A stretch of DNA of 64,000 nt from Emiliania huxleyi CCMP1516. Its lineage: Eukaryota > Haptophyta > Isochrysidales > Noelaerhabdaceae. Shown here in pieces: positions 52,135-63,445 of this stretch. A model generated the notes under the pieces. The model worked only from the letters and a program-made list of their open reading frames with translations, was not told where the DNA came from and did no database searches. The stretch lies in the NCBI RefSeq assembly GCF_000372725.1, contig NW_005202428.1, positions 2,536,873-2,600,872 of the forward strand, given 5' to 3'. Positions within the stretch are counted from its first letter, which is position 1. Each line of letters starts with the position of its first letter. A program made the position numbers and the translations under genes.

Positions 52135-53176
52135 ATGAACGGCACCGTCAACGCCAAGAATGTGGACATCATGGGCTATATTCGCGGCGCCCACGAGGAG
52201 GGCGAGCACATCTGCGACGGCTTTGTCTTCACGCAGCCCGGCGGCCGGAAGAACGCCGCTGGCGATCCCATCTACGGCTGGAACGACATCGAGGCGGTGC
52301 GCTGCGCAAAGTGCGGCGCGCGGGACGATCGGCACGTGCTGCTCGGCGACATCAACGAGGAGGTCGAGCGGCGCGTCGAGGCACGCCGCAATCGCGAGCA
52401 GGCGGCGCGCACAGCGGCCGTCAAGCGGGCGGCAGACGCAAAGCCGGCGCTGCCGGCGTCGGCGCCCGCCGTGATTGCCGCAGCGCCTCCCGCCGCCTCG
52501 GACCCGTGGCTGCTGGACGAGTCCACCGACCCGCTGAGCGTGCTGAGCGGCGCGCCGCCAAAGCCAAAGGTCTCTGCGGCGTACTCCCCGTACTTGTCCG
52601 AGGTGCAGTACCCGCCGCAGCAGCAGGCGCAGGGCGAGAGGGACCCCTTCAAGGAGGAGGCGCGCAGAGACGCGAGATGCCGCCGAGATGCCGCCGAGAT
52701 GCCGCCGAGATGTGGTCGAGAGCGGTCGAGATGCGGAGATGCGGAGATGCGGCCGAGAGCTGAGAGGGCTCGATGTCGCGATCCCGAGACCTCGCGGCCG
52801 CTCGGCCGTCCCCTGAGGGAGCTTTGCGCCTGCGAGCAGGTGGAGCGCATGGTGCGCGAGAGTCTGGTGCGAGGAGGAGCGCTTCCTCCGCCCGCAGACC
52901 AGGCGCCATCCTCTCCTCCTCCCCTCCTCCCCTCCTCCCCTCCTCCCCTCCTCCCCTCCTCCCCTCCTCCCCTCCTCCCCTCCTCCCCTCCTCCCCTCCT
53001 CCCCTCCTCCCCTCCTCTCCTCGCCGATCTCTCGAGCCGCGATCTCAGCTCCCGCGGTGACGGCTGGTGGGCTGTGGAACTAGGCACCGCCAGACGAGCT
53101 GCAGTCCAAGCTGGCCGCGGCGGAGGCGCAGCTAGCGATGGCACAGAAGAAGCTCGCCGAGGCGGGGCTTGCGTGA
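52135..53176 (+). CDS. Unknown protein with CxxC motif and coiled-coil ends
   Basis: Exons 52135-52659, 52840-52893 and 53084-53176 join to 223 codons. The N-terminal third has an ordered look (NVDIMGYIRGAHEEGEHICD, YGWNDIEAVRCAKCGARDDR), with CAKC as a possible zinc-ribbon half; then a charged helix (INEEVERRVEARRNREQAAR), a Pro/Ala-rich linker, and a C-terminal coiled coil (LQSKLAAAEAQLAMAQKKLA). No family is recognised. Both introns are GC-AG; the first (52660-52839) contains a CCGAGATG minisatellite, the second (52894-53083) a CTCCC minisatellite. The 5' region consists of repeat R3, so the promoter may derive from it. Confidence 0.65.
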
Positions 53177-54025
53177 GATCGAGCCAGTGACGGGTGGGGG
53201 TCGGGGCGTGGGGCGAGACTGTTCGAACGCGCGGTCTCCGAGGCATGTTCATGTGGAGGTTGGAGCGAGAGCCTTGGGGCAGCTCACCGTGGTGAGCCAG
53301 CTGCCAGTCCGAGCCGCCGTGCGTGTCGATGATCGTCTCTGGATTCATCGGCATCAATGTAGTGCTATCGTTCTTGCTTGTGGAGAGGTGCGCGCTGCGT
53401 CTGTGGTCCTCTCGGCGGCAACAGCCAAACGGGACACAGGCCTCTATCTACTCGTCTGACGTCTCGCCTCGCTCTCGCGGGCGCGAACAGCGGGGTCGCG
53501 CTCTCTAGTCAGCGACGGCTTGGCGCAGTGGCGCAGAGCCATGGCGCAGAGGCGGGCCCCGCACCTGTGCGCTGGGTCGCTAGGGCTGGGTAGACCAGAA
53601 GCAAATTTGATATCTAGCAATTTCCTCCCAACACCTCACACACGACAGAGGAGAGACGAGAGGTGGCACGACACGGCACACGCTCGGACAGCACGGTTTT
53701 AAAAATGACCGTGCCACGGAAGCCTTGGGGAAGCGGCAGAAGGCGAAAGCAGCTATTAGCACAAATGCGCCGTAAGCGTGACGAGTAAGAAAGAACACAA
53801 CAGAGCGACACACCAGACTGGCACGTGGCAGTCAGAGAGTCAGGACGAGACAGGAACAGAGAGGGAAAGTAGATTGGACAGTGAGCGAATGGTCGGTACA
53901 TCTCGATTCAGGAACGAGGGGGTGAAAGATGTAAGGGTGGTTGTGCATGTAGGAACAGGGTACACAAGTGTGCCGGGCGTCAGAGGGACGGTACGGGTAG
54001 AGACATGGGCCGATGTGAGTTGTGA
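53177..54025. other. Intergenic between convergent genes
   Basis: No gene seen in 850 bp; no clear repeat apart from short GC-rich and AG-rich stretches. Confidence 0.5.
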
Positions 54026-55075
54026 TTAGAGGGCGGGTTCAGCTCGACGGGCGAGGGAGGAGCGAGGGCGGGAAGAGGTATGAGCCCCGCAGGTCGTCCA
54101 GCGTCGAGCACGGCGAGAGGGACGCCTAATCTCGGCAGTTTGCAGTGACCCAACAACCCTGCCTGTGCGTGCGAGATCTCGGATGCGAACCGCCTTTGCG
54201 AGGTCCAGCTTTAGCAACGGTTCAGGCGCTGCCGCCGCCTCCACATCCTCGCCCTCCGATTCCTCCACCTCCTCGCCCTCGTCCACATCGGAGCTCACCG
54301 TAAGCGGCGAGGGGCAGAAGCGAGTAGGCAACTGCGATCCCTCAAGCGCTGCCACTGCCTCCGTCGCTGCCTTGCCTGCAGCTTTTGTCGTAGCCGCTGC
54401 TCCGGATTGGCCCGTCATGTGCGGCAGCATCTCGCAGATGCTACGCGTGCTCACGCTGCGGAAGCAATATTGGTCATACATGGCAACCGTCGCTTGGTGC
54501 CTCGCCAGAGAGCGGTCCGCGCAGCAGTCTTCGACCAGCAGCACGTCGAAGCCGCGGTGGAAGGCCCCGAGGGCGGTACTGAGCACGCACGCCGAGGTGA
54601 TGAGGCCACAAACAAGGACCCGCGTCACGCCCAAACGGCACAGGCACGCCTCGAGCTCCGTCCGGAAAAAGCCGTCAAAGGTCGACTTCATCACCACCAG
54701 CTCGCCCTCGATCTCTTTGGCCCACGCCTCTGGCTCTGGAAGGATGGGCACCCTGTTGAGTGAGGGGTTGAGGCGGCGCATCGTGGCCACGTGCGGCGAT
54801 CGCTCATAGTTCGCACGCACGTGGACGACACGCACATCGTGAAGCCGCGCAGTTGTGAGCAGGGCTGCTGTCCGGTCTGGCAGAAGAGGGAAGGCAGCCC
54901 TCGCGAGGCCACCTGGGCTGTCTGAGTACCAACAGCGCTGAACGTCAACTACGATGAGCGCGGATCGCCGGCCGTCACCGAGCTGCGCGCTGAGGTCAAA
55001 GGCTGCGCACGAGTGCGGGTTTTTCAACCTTAGTAAGTCGCAGAACTGGCTCGAGTCCTTGTGGCTTTCGTCCAT
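54026..55075 (-). CDS. Isochorismatase-family cysteine hydrolase
   Basis: A single frame of 349 codons. Family triad: Asp44 in ALIVVDVQ, Lys130 in VVMKSTFDGFF and Cys163 in GLITSACVLSTALGAF. The core covers about residues 35-215; members hydrolyse isochorismate, nicotinamide, N-carbamoyl compounds or related amides, and the substrate cannot be told here. A C-terminal extension of about 120 residues is first acidic (DVDEGEEVEESEGED) and then Arg-rich. No introns. Confidence 0.9.
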   Translation of the reverse strand: MDESHKDSSQFCDLLRLKNPHSCAAFDLSAQLGDGRRSALIVVDVQRCWYSDSPGGLARAAFPLLPDRTAALLTTARLHDVRVVHVRANYERSPHVATMRRLNPSLNRVPILPEPEAWAKEIEGELVVMKSTFDGFFRTELEACLCRLGVTRVLVCGLITSACVLSTALGAFHRGFDVLLVEDCCADRSLARHQATVAMYDQYCFRSVSTRSICEMLPHMTGQSGAAATTKAAGKAATEAVAALEGSQLPTRFCPSPLTVSSDVDEGEEVEESEGEDVEAAAAPEPLLKLDLAKAVRIRDLARTGRVVGSLQTAEIRRPSRRARRWTTCGAHTSSRPRSSLARRAEPAL

Positions 55076-55282
55076 GCTCGCGGCCAGCTCCTGGTAATTC
55101 TGGGACGGACTCGGGAAACGTCCGCTGAAGGTCCGGTCGTCCGGCGCAGATTCCGCTGCTACGAGATCGCCAGTTCGACGCCATTCGTCCTTGCTCTCTC
55201 AGTTTTAGGTATGCTCTCTCAGTGTGCTCTCTCTCTTCTCTCTAAAAAATGAACTTTTCTCTCTAGTGTATGTGGCGACGTA

Positions 55283-55330
55283 CATTCCCGGATGAGGACT
55301 CTCCTGACAGGGTTTGCAATGAGGAGCGGT
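55283..55330 (+). repeat. Short dispersed repeat at the 5' end of the antiporter gene
   Basis: ACATTCCCGGATGAGGACTC through GCAATGAGGAGCGG matches the reverse complement of about 63664-63712 with a few differences. Confidence 0.7.
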
Positions 55331-55419
55331 CCGCAATCTTTGCAGGTGGAAATTCTTCTTGTGGAAAATCCGCTGCGACGACCGCTCGCGCGTTGTCCGG
55401 GCCGCTCGCTTTGTTGCCG

Positions 55420-58400
55420 ATGCGCGGGGCCGCGATCAGGGCACTCGTCGCAGCAGCGACGACATTCCCTGTCGGCGCCGGCTCGCGCGCTTTGAAGGAC
55501 AAGGATGATGCCGCCCTTTTGCCGCTGCCCGCCTCTCCTTCTCCTCAGGCACCTCCTACACTGAGCTGCGCATCGGTCTCGTCCTGCGCGGGTCTCGATC
55601 TCCTGGCTGGAGCGGTCCTCTGCACCGACCGAGGAGAGTGCCGGCCACAGGCTGAGGCCGACTGCGGCAGCGTCTGCTTCGTCCCGGCGGCCTGGCCCAT
55701 CGCCGAGAGCGGCAGCGGCGACGCCGGAGCGGAGCTTGCGCCTCGGCCAGCGGCCGAGGCAGCGGAGCCCGCCGAACCCGCGGAACTGGCCGGCGCGGCG
55801 GCGGAGTCGGGCGGGGCGGAAACGAGCGCAGAGGCAGCGGACGCAGAAGCAGAGGCGGTGACGGTGGTGGAGGCGGTGGAGGCGGTGGAGGCGGAGGCGG
55901 TGGAGGCGGAGGCGGTGGAGGTGGACCCGGCGGAAGAGCCTGGGCCCGGCGAGGCGCACGGCGAGGCGGAGAGCGAGCCGCAAGAGGAGGCGCAGCCGCT
56001 GCCGCTGCCGCAGCAGCAGCAGCAGCAAGAGCATCACGCGTCCGAGGCGCAACGGCACTCGCCGGGCCTCGGCGAGAAGGTGTGCAAGGCGAAGGCGGGC
56101 CTGGTGCACTGCTGGCTCGCCGGCTGCGTGGCCGAGTGCTCCAGCGAGATCGCGCCCGCCCTCCTCCTCCTCCTCATCGTCGGGATGTCTGCGCACACCT
56201 TTGGCTCGCTGCTGTCCGGGCTGGGCTTCCCCGCCATCACCACCTTCCTCTTCTTCGGCGTGGTCGCCGGTCCGTACGGCACAAACATCGTGTCCGCCGA
56301 GGAGGCGGCCAAGCTCACCTGGCTCAACAATGTTGCCCTCGGCTTCATCGGCCTGTCTGCGGGCGGCAAGCTCCACCTCAACGAGGTGCGCGAGAACCTG
56401 TCCGCCGCGCTGAGCGTGCTCGGCGGGCTGGTGACCGTCACCTACTTCGGCTCCATCACGACGACGCTGCTCTTCGGACACATCGTACATCTCGCACCTC
56501 CTCGGGCAGGAGAGCGAGGCTGTGAACAGCGTCTCTTCACACCTCTAGCTGTGAATAGTTCCTCCCCTTCCTCGTCGACGTCACGCTCAACGATAAGATG
56601 TCCGCCGCGCTGCTCATCGCCTGCCTCGCGGTCGCTCGCTCGCCCTCCTCCGCCATCGCAATCATCGAGGAGCTGCACGCCAAGGGCCCCTTCACCACCA
56701 CCGTCCTCACCGTCACCGTGCTGATGGACGTGGTCGTCGTGCTGCTCTTCGCGCTCACGCAGCTGGTGGTGAGCTCGCTGCAGGAGGGCGGCGCGGGCGA
56801 GGGCGGCGCGGAGGGCGGCGGAAGCCTGCTGCTCGAGTTCGTGCAGCAGACCCTCCTCTCGGTCGTGCTCGGTTGCCTGATCGGCTTCTCGATGCCGCTC
56901 ATCTACGCCTGCCCCATCCCCGAGCCAGACCGGCGAGAGAAGGGGTGGCGCGGTGCGCTGGCCTCCTCCCTCTGCGCCTGGTCGCAGCCTGCCTCTCGAG
57001 CCCCCCCTACCTTCTCGCAGGCGCGCTGGCCTCCTTTTTCCGCGCCACCGTCGGGGTGCTCCTCTCGGTGGCGCAACGGACAACCCTCCTCTTCACCGGG
57101 TTCGCCCTCTTCTTCGACGAGCGGTACGAGGAGGTGACGGCGGGACGCGCGGCGATCAACCCGCTCGTCTGCTGCATGGTTGCCGGCTTCGTGACGAGCA
57201 ACCTGACCGCGGGGGGCCACGCCTTCCACGAGGCGGTGACGGACCTGTCTGGCCCGATCTACCTCCTCTTCTTCACCTTCACGGGCATCACGATGGACCT
57301 GGGCGTGCTGTGGCGCAACCGCTCCGCCTGCATCCTCCTCTTCGGCTCGCGCTCCGTCTTCATCGTCCTCGGCTCGCGGATTGGCGGCCAGCTCGGCGGC
57401 CAGCCAGCCGAGTACTACAACCGCTACTGGATGTCCTTTCTCACTCAGGCGGGCGTCACGCTCGGCCTCGCCCAGTCGGTCGCCCCCCACTTTGTGTGGG
57501 GCCCCGACTTTGCGGCTTGCATCGTCGCGCTGGTCGTGTGCAACCAGATCGTCGGCCCGCCCCTCTTCAAGCACGTCATCAAGCTCGTCAACGAGTCCAA
57601 CATCGGGTACAACCCCGCGGAGGTGCCAAAGACTGGCTACGGCCCGCGGATCCGCAACCTCGGCAACGTCAAGAACTCGTCGCTCGGCAAGCCCAAGCCG
57701 CGCGGCGTGCTCTGCATCAAGAGCGCCGACTCGCCCCTCGGCGAGGCGATCACGCGCCGGCTGCGCGAGCTGCAGTGGGAGGTGCTCGTCGCCGACGAGA
57801 CCTTCTCGCTCAACACGAGCGTGGACGAGTCGGAGCAGCTGGAGAAGCGCTCGCGCTACAACATCATCGGCCTGCCCGACGAGCTGCAGCGCGAGCTCCT
57901 CTCCCGCGAGGGGGCGCAGGGCATGCCGATCAAGCCGTGGGAGAAGCTCGTCGCCCACCGCTCCATGCCAACCATGCCAAAGCTCCCAATCTCCGAGAGA
58001 GACCTCTGGGGCGGCTCCCCCGTCGTCGCCACGCCGCGGCGCCGCGCCGACGAGGCCCTCCCGTCCGGCTGGGAGCAGCGTCTCTTCACACCTCGCCTGT
58101 GGACAGGCGCAGCCCCGACCAGGCCCTCGCCGCCCTCCACTCGCGCGGCTTCGGCTCCAACCCGCTCGAGCGGTCCCGGATGCTCGCCTCGAAGCAGCTC
58201 GGCTCCGACGCCGTCAGCTTCGCCGCCGCTGCGGCGCGCACGCCCTTGCCCCGGCTCGACCTCGGTCGCTTCGACGTCGAGTCCGGCGAGGGGCAGGTGC
58301 TCGGCTCGCGGCGGACGCAGATGCCGCAGCGCAGCGGCTCGGTGCGGCGGGCGAGAGCTTCCCTTCAGCGTTCCGGCGCGTCTTCACGGCTGCACGTGTG

Positions 58401-59455
58401 AGCAGGTGCGGCTGACAGCGGGCGAGCCTCGCGAGCCGCGCCGCTCGCCGAGGTCCGGCTCCGGGGGCCGTGCCCACACGCCTCGCGGCCGGCGCGGCTC
58501 GCACGACCTCGAGGACGACCCGGCCCGGTACGCGTACTCGATGCGGCTGCTCTGGCTGGCAGCGTCGATGAAGAACCTCGACGTGATCCTCGTCCTCGTC
58601 TCGTCCGATTCGGAGTGCCTCGAGGTCTGCCGCCTCGTCAACGAGCTGATGCCGATGATCGAGCGGTCGCGCAAGGCGAGCTGGTCCAAGCCGCCGCAGG
58701 TCGTCATCTCGCTCGAGGACGAGACGCAGGCGCACCAGCTCACGCCGAGCCCAAACTGCGAGCCGCCGCTCGTGATCGGGCCGCGGCTCGCGCTGCCGCG
58801 CCTCATCTGCGAGGTGCTCCACCCGACGGCGCACTACACGGGCTCGTTCGAGTCGTCCCCGCTCCTCGACGACTCGCTCTCGGTGTCGGACCTGTCCGAC
58901 CTCGGCCACATGCTCGACTTCGGCGACCCGGGCAACGGCCGGAGGGAGGCGGAGAGGCACCACCTCGGCCAGGGCGGCTTCGACCCACCGCCGCGCAGGC
59001 GCAGCGGCGAGGGAGCGGGCCGCGGGCCGGGCTCGACGCCCTCGCTCGCAGGCCGCTCCCGCGGCTGGATGGCGTCGATGGAGGAGGCGTCGGCCGAGTC
59101 GTCCTTCGGCGAGCGGTCGGCCGAGTCGTCCTTCGGCGAGCGGGCCAAGGGCGGCGCAGCCGGCGCGCCCTCCGCCGCGCCTCCGCCGGCCGCCGGCCCG
59201 GCGGAGTGGGAGGCGCTCGCAGCGGGCGGCGGCGGGGGCGCGTTCGAGGGGACCGCCGAGGGCGCCGCCGAGGACGAGGGCGGGTGGGACGAGCCGGCCG
59301 AGCCGGCGTGGGGGGGCAGCCCCGCGGCGGGCGACAACGCGCCCGCCGCGTCCGACGCGCCCTTTTTTTCCGCCGCGGGCGACGAGGCGGAGAACCCGCC
59401 GCCGAGCGAGGCAAAGAGCTCCGCGCCGCCAGGTGGCGCGCTCGACATGCTGTAG
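55420..59455 (+). CDS. CPA2-type monovalent cation/proton antiporter (KEA/Kef-like)
   Basis: Five exons (55420-56484, 56559-56952, 57021-58062, 58107-58341, 58406-59455) join to 1261 codons in one frame. An acidic, repetitive N-terminal region (EAVEAEAVEAEAVEVDPAEE) and a Gln run precede about 12 hydrophobic helices (APALLLLLIVGMSAHTFGSL; GFPAITTFLFFGVVAGPYG; LIACLAVARSPSSAIAIIEEL; TVLMDVVVVLLFAL; YWMSFLTQAGVTLGLAQSV) of the Na+/H+ exchanger fold, then a long cytosolic part with a nucleotide-binding-like stretch (RGVLCIKSADSPLGEAITRR; NLDVILVLVSSDSECLEVCR). Such proteins exchange K+ or Na+ for H+ in plasma membrane or organelles. All four introns are GT-AG, unlike most genes here; the first is the transposed intron. 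The frame is open to 55270, but that part includes a dispersed repeat, so Met 55420 is chosen with caution. Confidence 0.88.
56485..56558 (+). mobile_element. Transposed spliceosomal intron in the antiporter gene
   Basis: GT-AG intron of 74 nt joining GGA CAC ATC to TTC CTC CCC, which restores a transmembrane helix (LLFGHIFLPFL). It is identical to the M16 intron at 14528-14601 at 72 of 74 positions, including 35 nt that in the M16 gene duplicate the next protease exon. No part of it resembles the flanking antiporter exons, and no target duplication is seen. Confidence 0.95.
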
Positions 59456-61372
59456 CGGAGCCGACATCCTGTGTAGAGGAGGGGCGTGGATGCGGAGGAG
59501 GAAGGACTCGGGAGATGCATGCGCATTGGCCCCTGCGAGAGATACAGTACGTGCGGCGGGGCGCGGGGGGTGCCGCGGGGGAACAACCGGAACTCAAGGT
59601 GCGGGGTGCGCGTTTGATTCGGCGCAGCCGCAGAGGAGAGATGCAGATTGTGGGCGGGAGTCCTACCAGAGCGTCTCTGTGACCGCCGCGGGAGGTCTGC
59701 GAGTCGATTATACGTCAGTAAGTGGTGTGTACATACACACTCACCTCGCTCTCCGTGAGCGTGACCACACCACACGATGTGTGGGATGTGCAACCTGAGC
59801 ACCCAAACTCTGGGCTGGCGCGGGGGGCCCAGAGGGTGTCCATGCGGCGGGGGGGGAGATTGGGTCCCATGGCCCGCCGCAGGCGCCGATTTTTCCGATT
59901 TTTCACATGTTTTCTTTTTTTGTCCGATTGTTTACAATCGGTACTTGTTTTCATGGGAATTCGGCGTCCTTGCGGGGCCATGCTATCACGCCTTGCGACA
60001 GCCTGTCGGCGCTGCTGACCGTGCCATGATGCACAATTGATCACCTGCATAGCTCGCGGCCTTAGTCTTCGGCATTCAGTGACGACCTGATCGTACGGCC
60101 AGTAGGAAGGTGTCCTTCCATCGTGTGCACGCTTCTGACGCAATGCCGTCACAAACTGCCTCAGATTGGCTGCTGGCACTCTCGAGGCTATGCCTACACA
60201 GCCTCGCGCGCATGGGCAGTCAAGAGGGACCACGCACCTTCTCCGGACAGCGCCGGTGCCTCTCTCTTGGACCGGCAAACGTGGTGGTCTCGTGTCACCA
60301 ATGTGGGACCAGTGCGGCATCGCGCCATCGACAGCTCTGAACTGCGCCTCACCACTGACCGGGAAGGCCGCCAAGGGGGCCAGCACCGGTCGCACATTGT
60401 GGCAGCAGTCAGCAGTGCATGTCGGATAGCTAGAGCAGCAGCATCAGGGTCGCAGGGTCGGATCGTGTCAAGCCTCTCGCCCGGCCGGCCGCGTGCAGAC
60501 GTCGGCCTGTCTGCTGTCTGGAGTGATCTGTCGCACATTGTGGCACCTGCTGTCTGGAGTGATCTGAAGGTGGACTGTGCCACCCTTCTCCCTTGAGAGA
60601 CAAAGTGAGACTGTTGCTGTGACCAGGCTGAGACAACACAGAGATCGGTGAGAGTCTGTGAGACATTACTGAGACGCACTTGTGACACTGGCTGCCCCGG
60701 GGGGGCGTTTTGAGACAGGGACGAAACACCTGGCTCCTGGGCTCGCCCTGCGGTGTGTGTTCAGGCGGCTTTATTGCATGTTCCGATTGTTCGATGTGTG
60801 TTGCTTATCGAATCGATTACCCATTACGCGACACGCGTGTCGCGTGTCTTTCGGCAGAACTGACTCTAGGAAGGGGCGGAAATACGAGACCAGTCGACTT
60901 TTGAATCGCAATCGGCTGCCGAGGGACCATGATCCATGTGGAAGACGGCTAGTGCTAGTCCCCCATCGGGAGGACGACCCGCCGGCTAGTCGCCGACCAC
61001 ACCCACAAAGAACCCTGCACAAAGATCGCAAGGGCGGGGACCTGTTCCTTTTTACCCATCTCACAGTAGAGAGGTGTCCGTTTTTATTTATTTATTTATT
61101 TAATCGGCTGCTCTCAAGGTGCAAACACACACACGGGGTGATGCTCTGATAAACCCTCTGGATCTTCGACAAAGGTCGGATATTTCTTTTTTCAAAGTGC
61201 AAGGTGTGAATACGAGGTTTATGATAGGGCTACTACGACGAACTATGCGGCAATCGACTGGGCGCCTGGCGCCCGACCACCCCCGCGCAAAGACCTCGTA
61301 GTAGCCCTCCCCGTAACCGACTTGGCCGGACGTGTCCAGGCCGCTGTCGCCGCGCAGATCGGCGCGAGCAGT
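59456..61372. other. Intergenic, no gene recognised
   Basis: About 1.9 kb without a supported gene. A GCACATTGTGGCA word recurs (about 60391, 60533) within a segment whose short frames have no homology I can name. A TTTA run lies at 61083-61102, and an inverted pair AGGGCTACTACGA/TCGTAGTAGCCCT at about 61225 and 61290. Confidence 0.5.
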
Positions 61373-61677
61373 CGCTCGAGGGGCTCTACTGGCTGGCGGT
61401 GCTCAAGGGGAAGGCGTACACGCTGGCCGAGGACACGGTCGTCAACACTGACACCATCCCCGCGGGCTATCTCGTGGTCAAGGCGCATTGGCTCAGGCTC
61501 GAGCAACGCGAGTGCGAGGGCAAGCTTCGCTCCTACACGCTGCTCGAGGCCGAGACGCTCATCATCGTGAATCACATGGTGCGGCTGGCGGGCTTGCGCT
61601 TCTCGCCCGGCCCGGGCGGCCCTGCGGACCGCCAGCTGAGGAGCGCGCGCGAGAAGCTCTTTTATATTGGCCTATAG
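61373..61677 (+). pseudogene. C-terminal fragment of an unidentified gene
   Basis: A frame of about 100 codons, LEGLYWLAVLKGKAYTLAED then AGYLVVKAHWLRLEQ and LIIVNHMVRLAGL, ends at a stop at 61677. It looks like a structured domain but has no start of its own. I do not recognise the family; it may belong to a repeated or mobile sequence, as the ORF at 116-538 may. Confidence 0.4.
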
Positions 61678-61906
61678 ACGCATTACTCGCTCGAGGCGTG
61701 CTGCAGTGAAGACCAGTCTTATTGAGCCTGTTTGGAGGCGTCGATTTGTGCAAAAATGTGTGTTAGAGAGCGCTAGATGGCAAAATTTTCGTCGCCTCCG
61801 GCGGGGCTGCTCGCCGCGGGGCTAGAGAGTGACTTTTGTCGATGTCGGCTAGAAGTGCTGCACGTTTTTCAGAATTTCACCCCACGGCTCTGAGGCTTTG
61901 ACACGG

Positions 61907-63445
61907 TCAGGCCCCGCCCACCGGCCGATTGTTCTCGAAGACGTACTCGAGCATCTCGCGCACCGCCGTGCCGACGTTCTCCGAGTGGCGGATGGTCACG
62001 CCGTGCCGCTCACAGATCTGGCGGTACTCTGCGTACACGCGCGGGAAGTGCGCGCAACTCAGCGTGGGCATCGCGTGGTGGAGCGACTGCGCGTTGAGGC
62101 CGGCGGCGAGCGCGGTGACGAGCTGCTGCTCCGGCATGGGCGTCGCCGCGCCGAGCGAGTAATCGAGCGACGCGTGGATTTGCCGCGCAGTCCAGCAGCC
62201 GCTCTGGGCCTGCGTGGGCTGGCAGCTCTGCTGCACGTGGCTCACCTGCGTCATCGTCGTGAAGATGAGGCTCATCCCGACCCACGGCCACACGAGCAGC
62301 CACAGCCCGAGCAGCGGAGCCTGCGGGAGCCACACGAGCAGCGGGTAGAGGAGCACGAGCAGCGAGGGCAGCACCGACAACCACAGCGTGCGCTTCGAGA
62401 CCGCGGCCGGCACGGGCGTCACGTTGACGTCGTAGTTGGGCGTCGGCTTCTCACGCAGCGTGCGCAGCGGCTGGAGGATGGAGGTGCCGAGCGTGGTGAG
62501 GAAGCCCTTCCACACAAACGTCCACCCCTCGTTGAAGCTCGACTCGGCGCTCGCCATGCGCGGCATCGCGTCCGAGATGAGCGCCGGAGCAAAGTGGTGG
62601 CAGTCGACGTCGTGCTCGTAGTCGTTGGTGTACTGGTGGTGCGAGAGGAGGTGCTGCGGGATCCAGACGAAGACGTTGAAGCAGATCGGGTGTGACGTGA
62701 ACTGGGCCCAAAAATTGATCCGCGGGTCCGTGTGCAGGTTGCCGTGCGTCGCCTCATGTACGGTGTGGGCGATGAGCACCCAGTGGACAAATGGGAGCAG
62801 AAGGCACGCGAGCGCCGAGCCTTGCACCCAGCCCGCCCAGCATGCCACGGTGCCGACGAGGGCGGCAATCGTGCGCGCCCAGTGCGCCGCGGACGCCTTC
62901 GACGAGGCCGGAGTGGGAAACTCGCGCCGCAGCATCTCCGCCAGATCCCGCCGCAGCTCCGACTCGATGGGCGGCAGAGGCGGCGCCTCGGGCACCGGCT
63001 TGCCATCGAGGCCGGCGAGCACGTAAGGACCCTGCAACGTGCCTTCGCTCGCCTGCTCGGACGGAAACGGGCACGGCCTGCTGGGCTGCGGCAACGATTC
63101 GGACTTGAGGCGTGGCAGACGGCTCAGTGCCGCCGTCGCAAGCTTCGAGTTCTTCATGTGAATGGCATGGAAGAGCGCAGTCACGTCGCGGCCGCGTGCG
63201 TACTCGAGGAGCCAGCGGCCGCCCGGGTGCTCGTCCGCATAGCTCGACAGATCGTACCACGCGCCGTCGATCCGCAGCGGCAGCGATGTGGTGCTGACAC
63301 GCTCACGCTGGCCGGCGCCTCTCGAGCGAGGCTTGGCGCCGGCGGCCGGCTCGGCGAGGGCAACCATGCGCAGGCTGGAGGAGGGTAGGCGTGCGTGCGT
63401 GCGCGGGGAGAGGCCAACGAGACAGGTGAAAGCGTTCGCTGCCAT
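61907..63445 (-). CDS. Cytochrome b5-fusion fatty acid desaturase (front-end type)
   Basis: A single frame of 512 codons from ATG 63445. After a basic, Ser/Ala-rich leader (possible transit peptide) comes a cytochrome b5 domain with heme motif DEHPGGRWLLEYA (His73) and a second His near 93-95. The desaturase core has the three His boxes HTVHEATHGN, QHLLSHHQYTND and QSLHHAMP; the Gln at the start of the third box is typical of front-end desaturases, which insert double bases near the carboxyl end of polyunsaturated acyl chains in the ER or plastid. Hydrophobic helices (LWLSVLPSLLVLLYPLLVWL and others) are in the expected places. The position made is not decidable. The frame extends to 63538, but that part lies in repeat R3. 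No introns. Confidence 0.9.
   Translation of the reverse strand: MAANAFTCLVGLSPRTHARLPSSSLRMVALAEPAAGAKPRSRGAGQRERVSTTSLPLRIDGAWYDLSSYADEHPGGRWLLEYARGRDVTALFHAIHMKNSKLATAALSRLPRLKSESLPQPSRPCPFPSEQASEGTLQGPYVLAGLDGKPVPEAPPLPPIESELRRDLAEMLRREFPTPASSKASAAHWARTIAALVGTVACWAGWVQGSALACLLLPFVHWVLIAHTVHEATHGNLHTDPRINFWAQFTSHPICFNVFVWIPQHLLSHHQYTNDYEHDVDCHHFAPALISDAMPRMASAESSFNEGWTFVWKGFLTTLGTSILQPLRTLREKPTPNYDVNVTPVPAAVSKRTLWLSVLPSLLVLLYPLLVWLPQAPLLGLWLLVWPWVGMSLIFTTMTQVSHVQQSCQPTQAQSGCWTARQIHASLDYSLGAATPMPEQQLVTALAAGLNAQSLHHAMPTLSCAHFPRVYAEYRQICERHGVTIRHSENVGTAVREMLEYVFENNRPVGGA

Noticed and set aside
58214-59467. 417-codon minus-strand ORF opposite the antiporter C-terminus
   Set aside because: Arg/Ala-rich shadow; the plus strand has the continuous antiporter frame.
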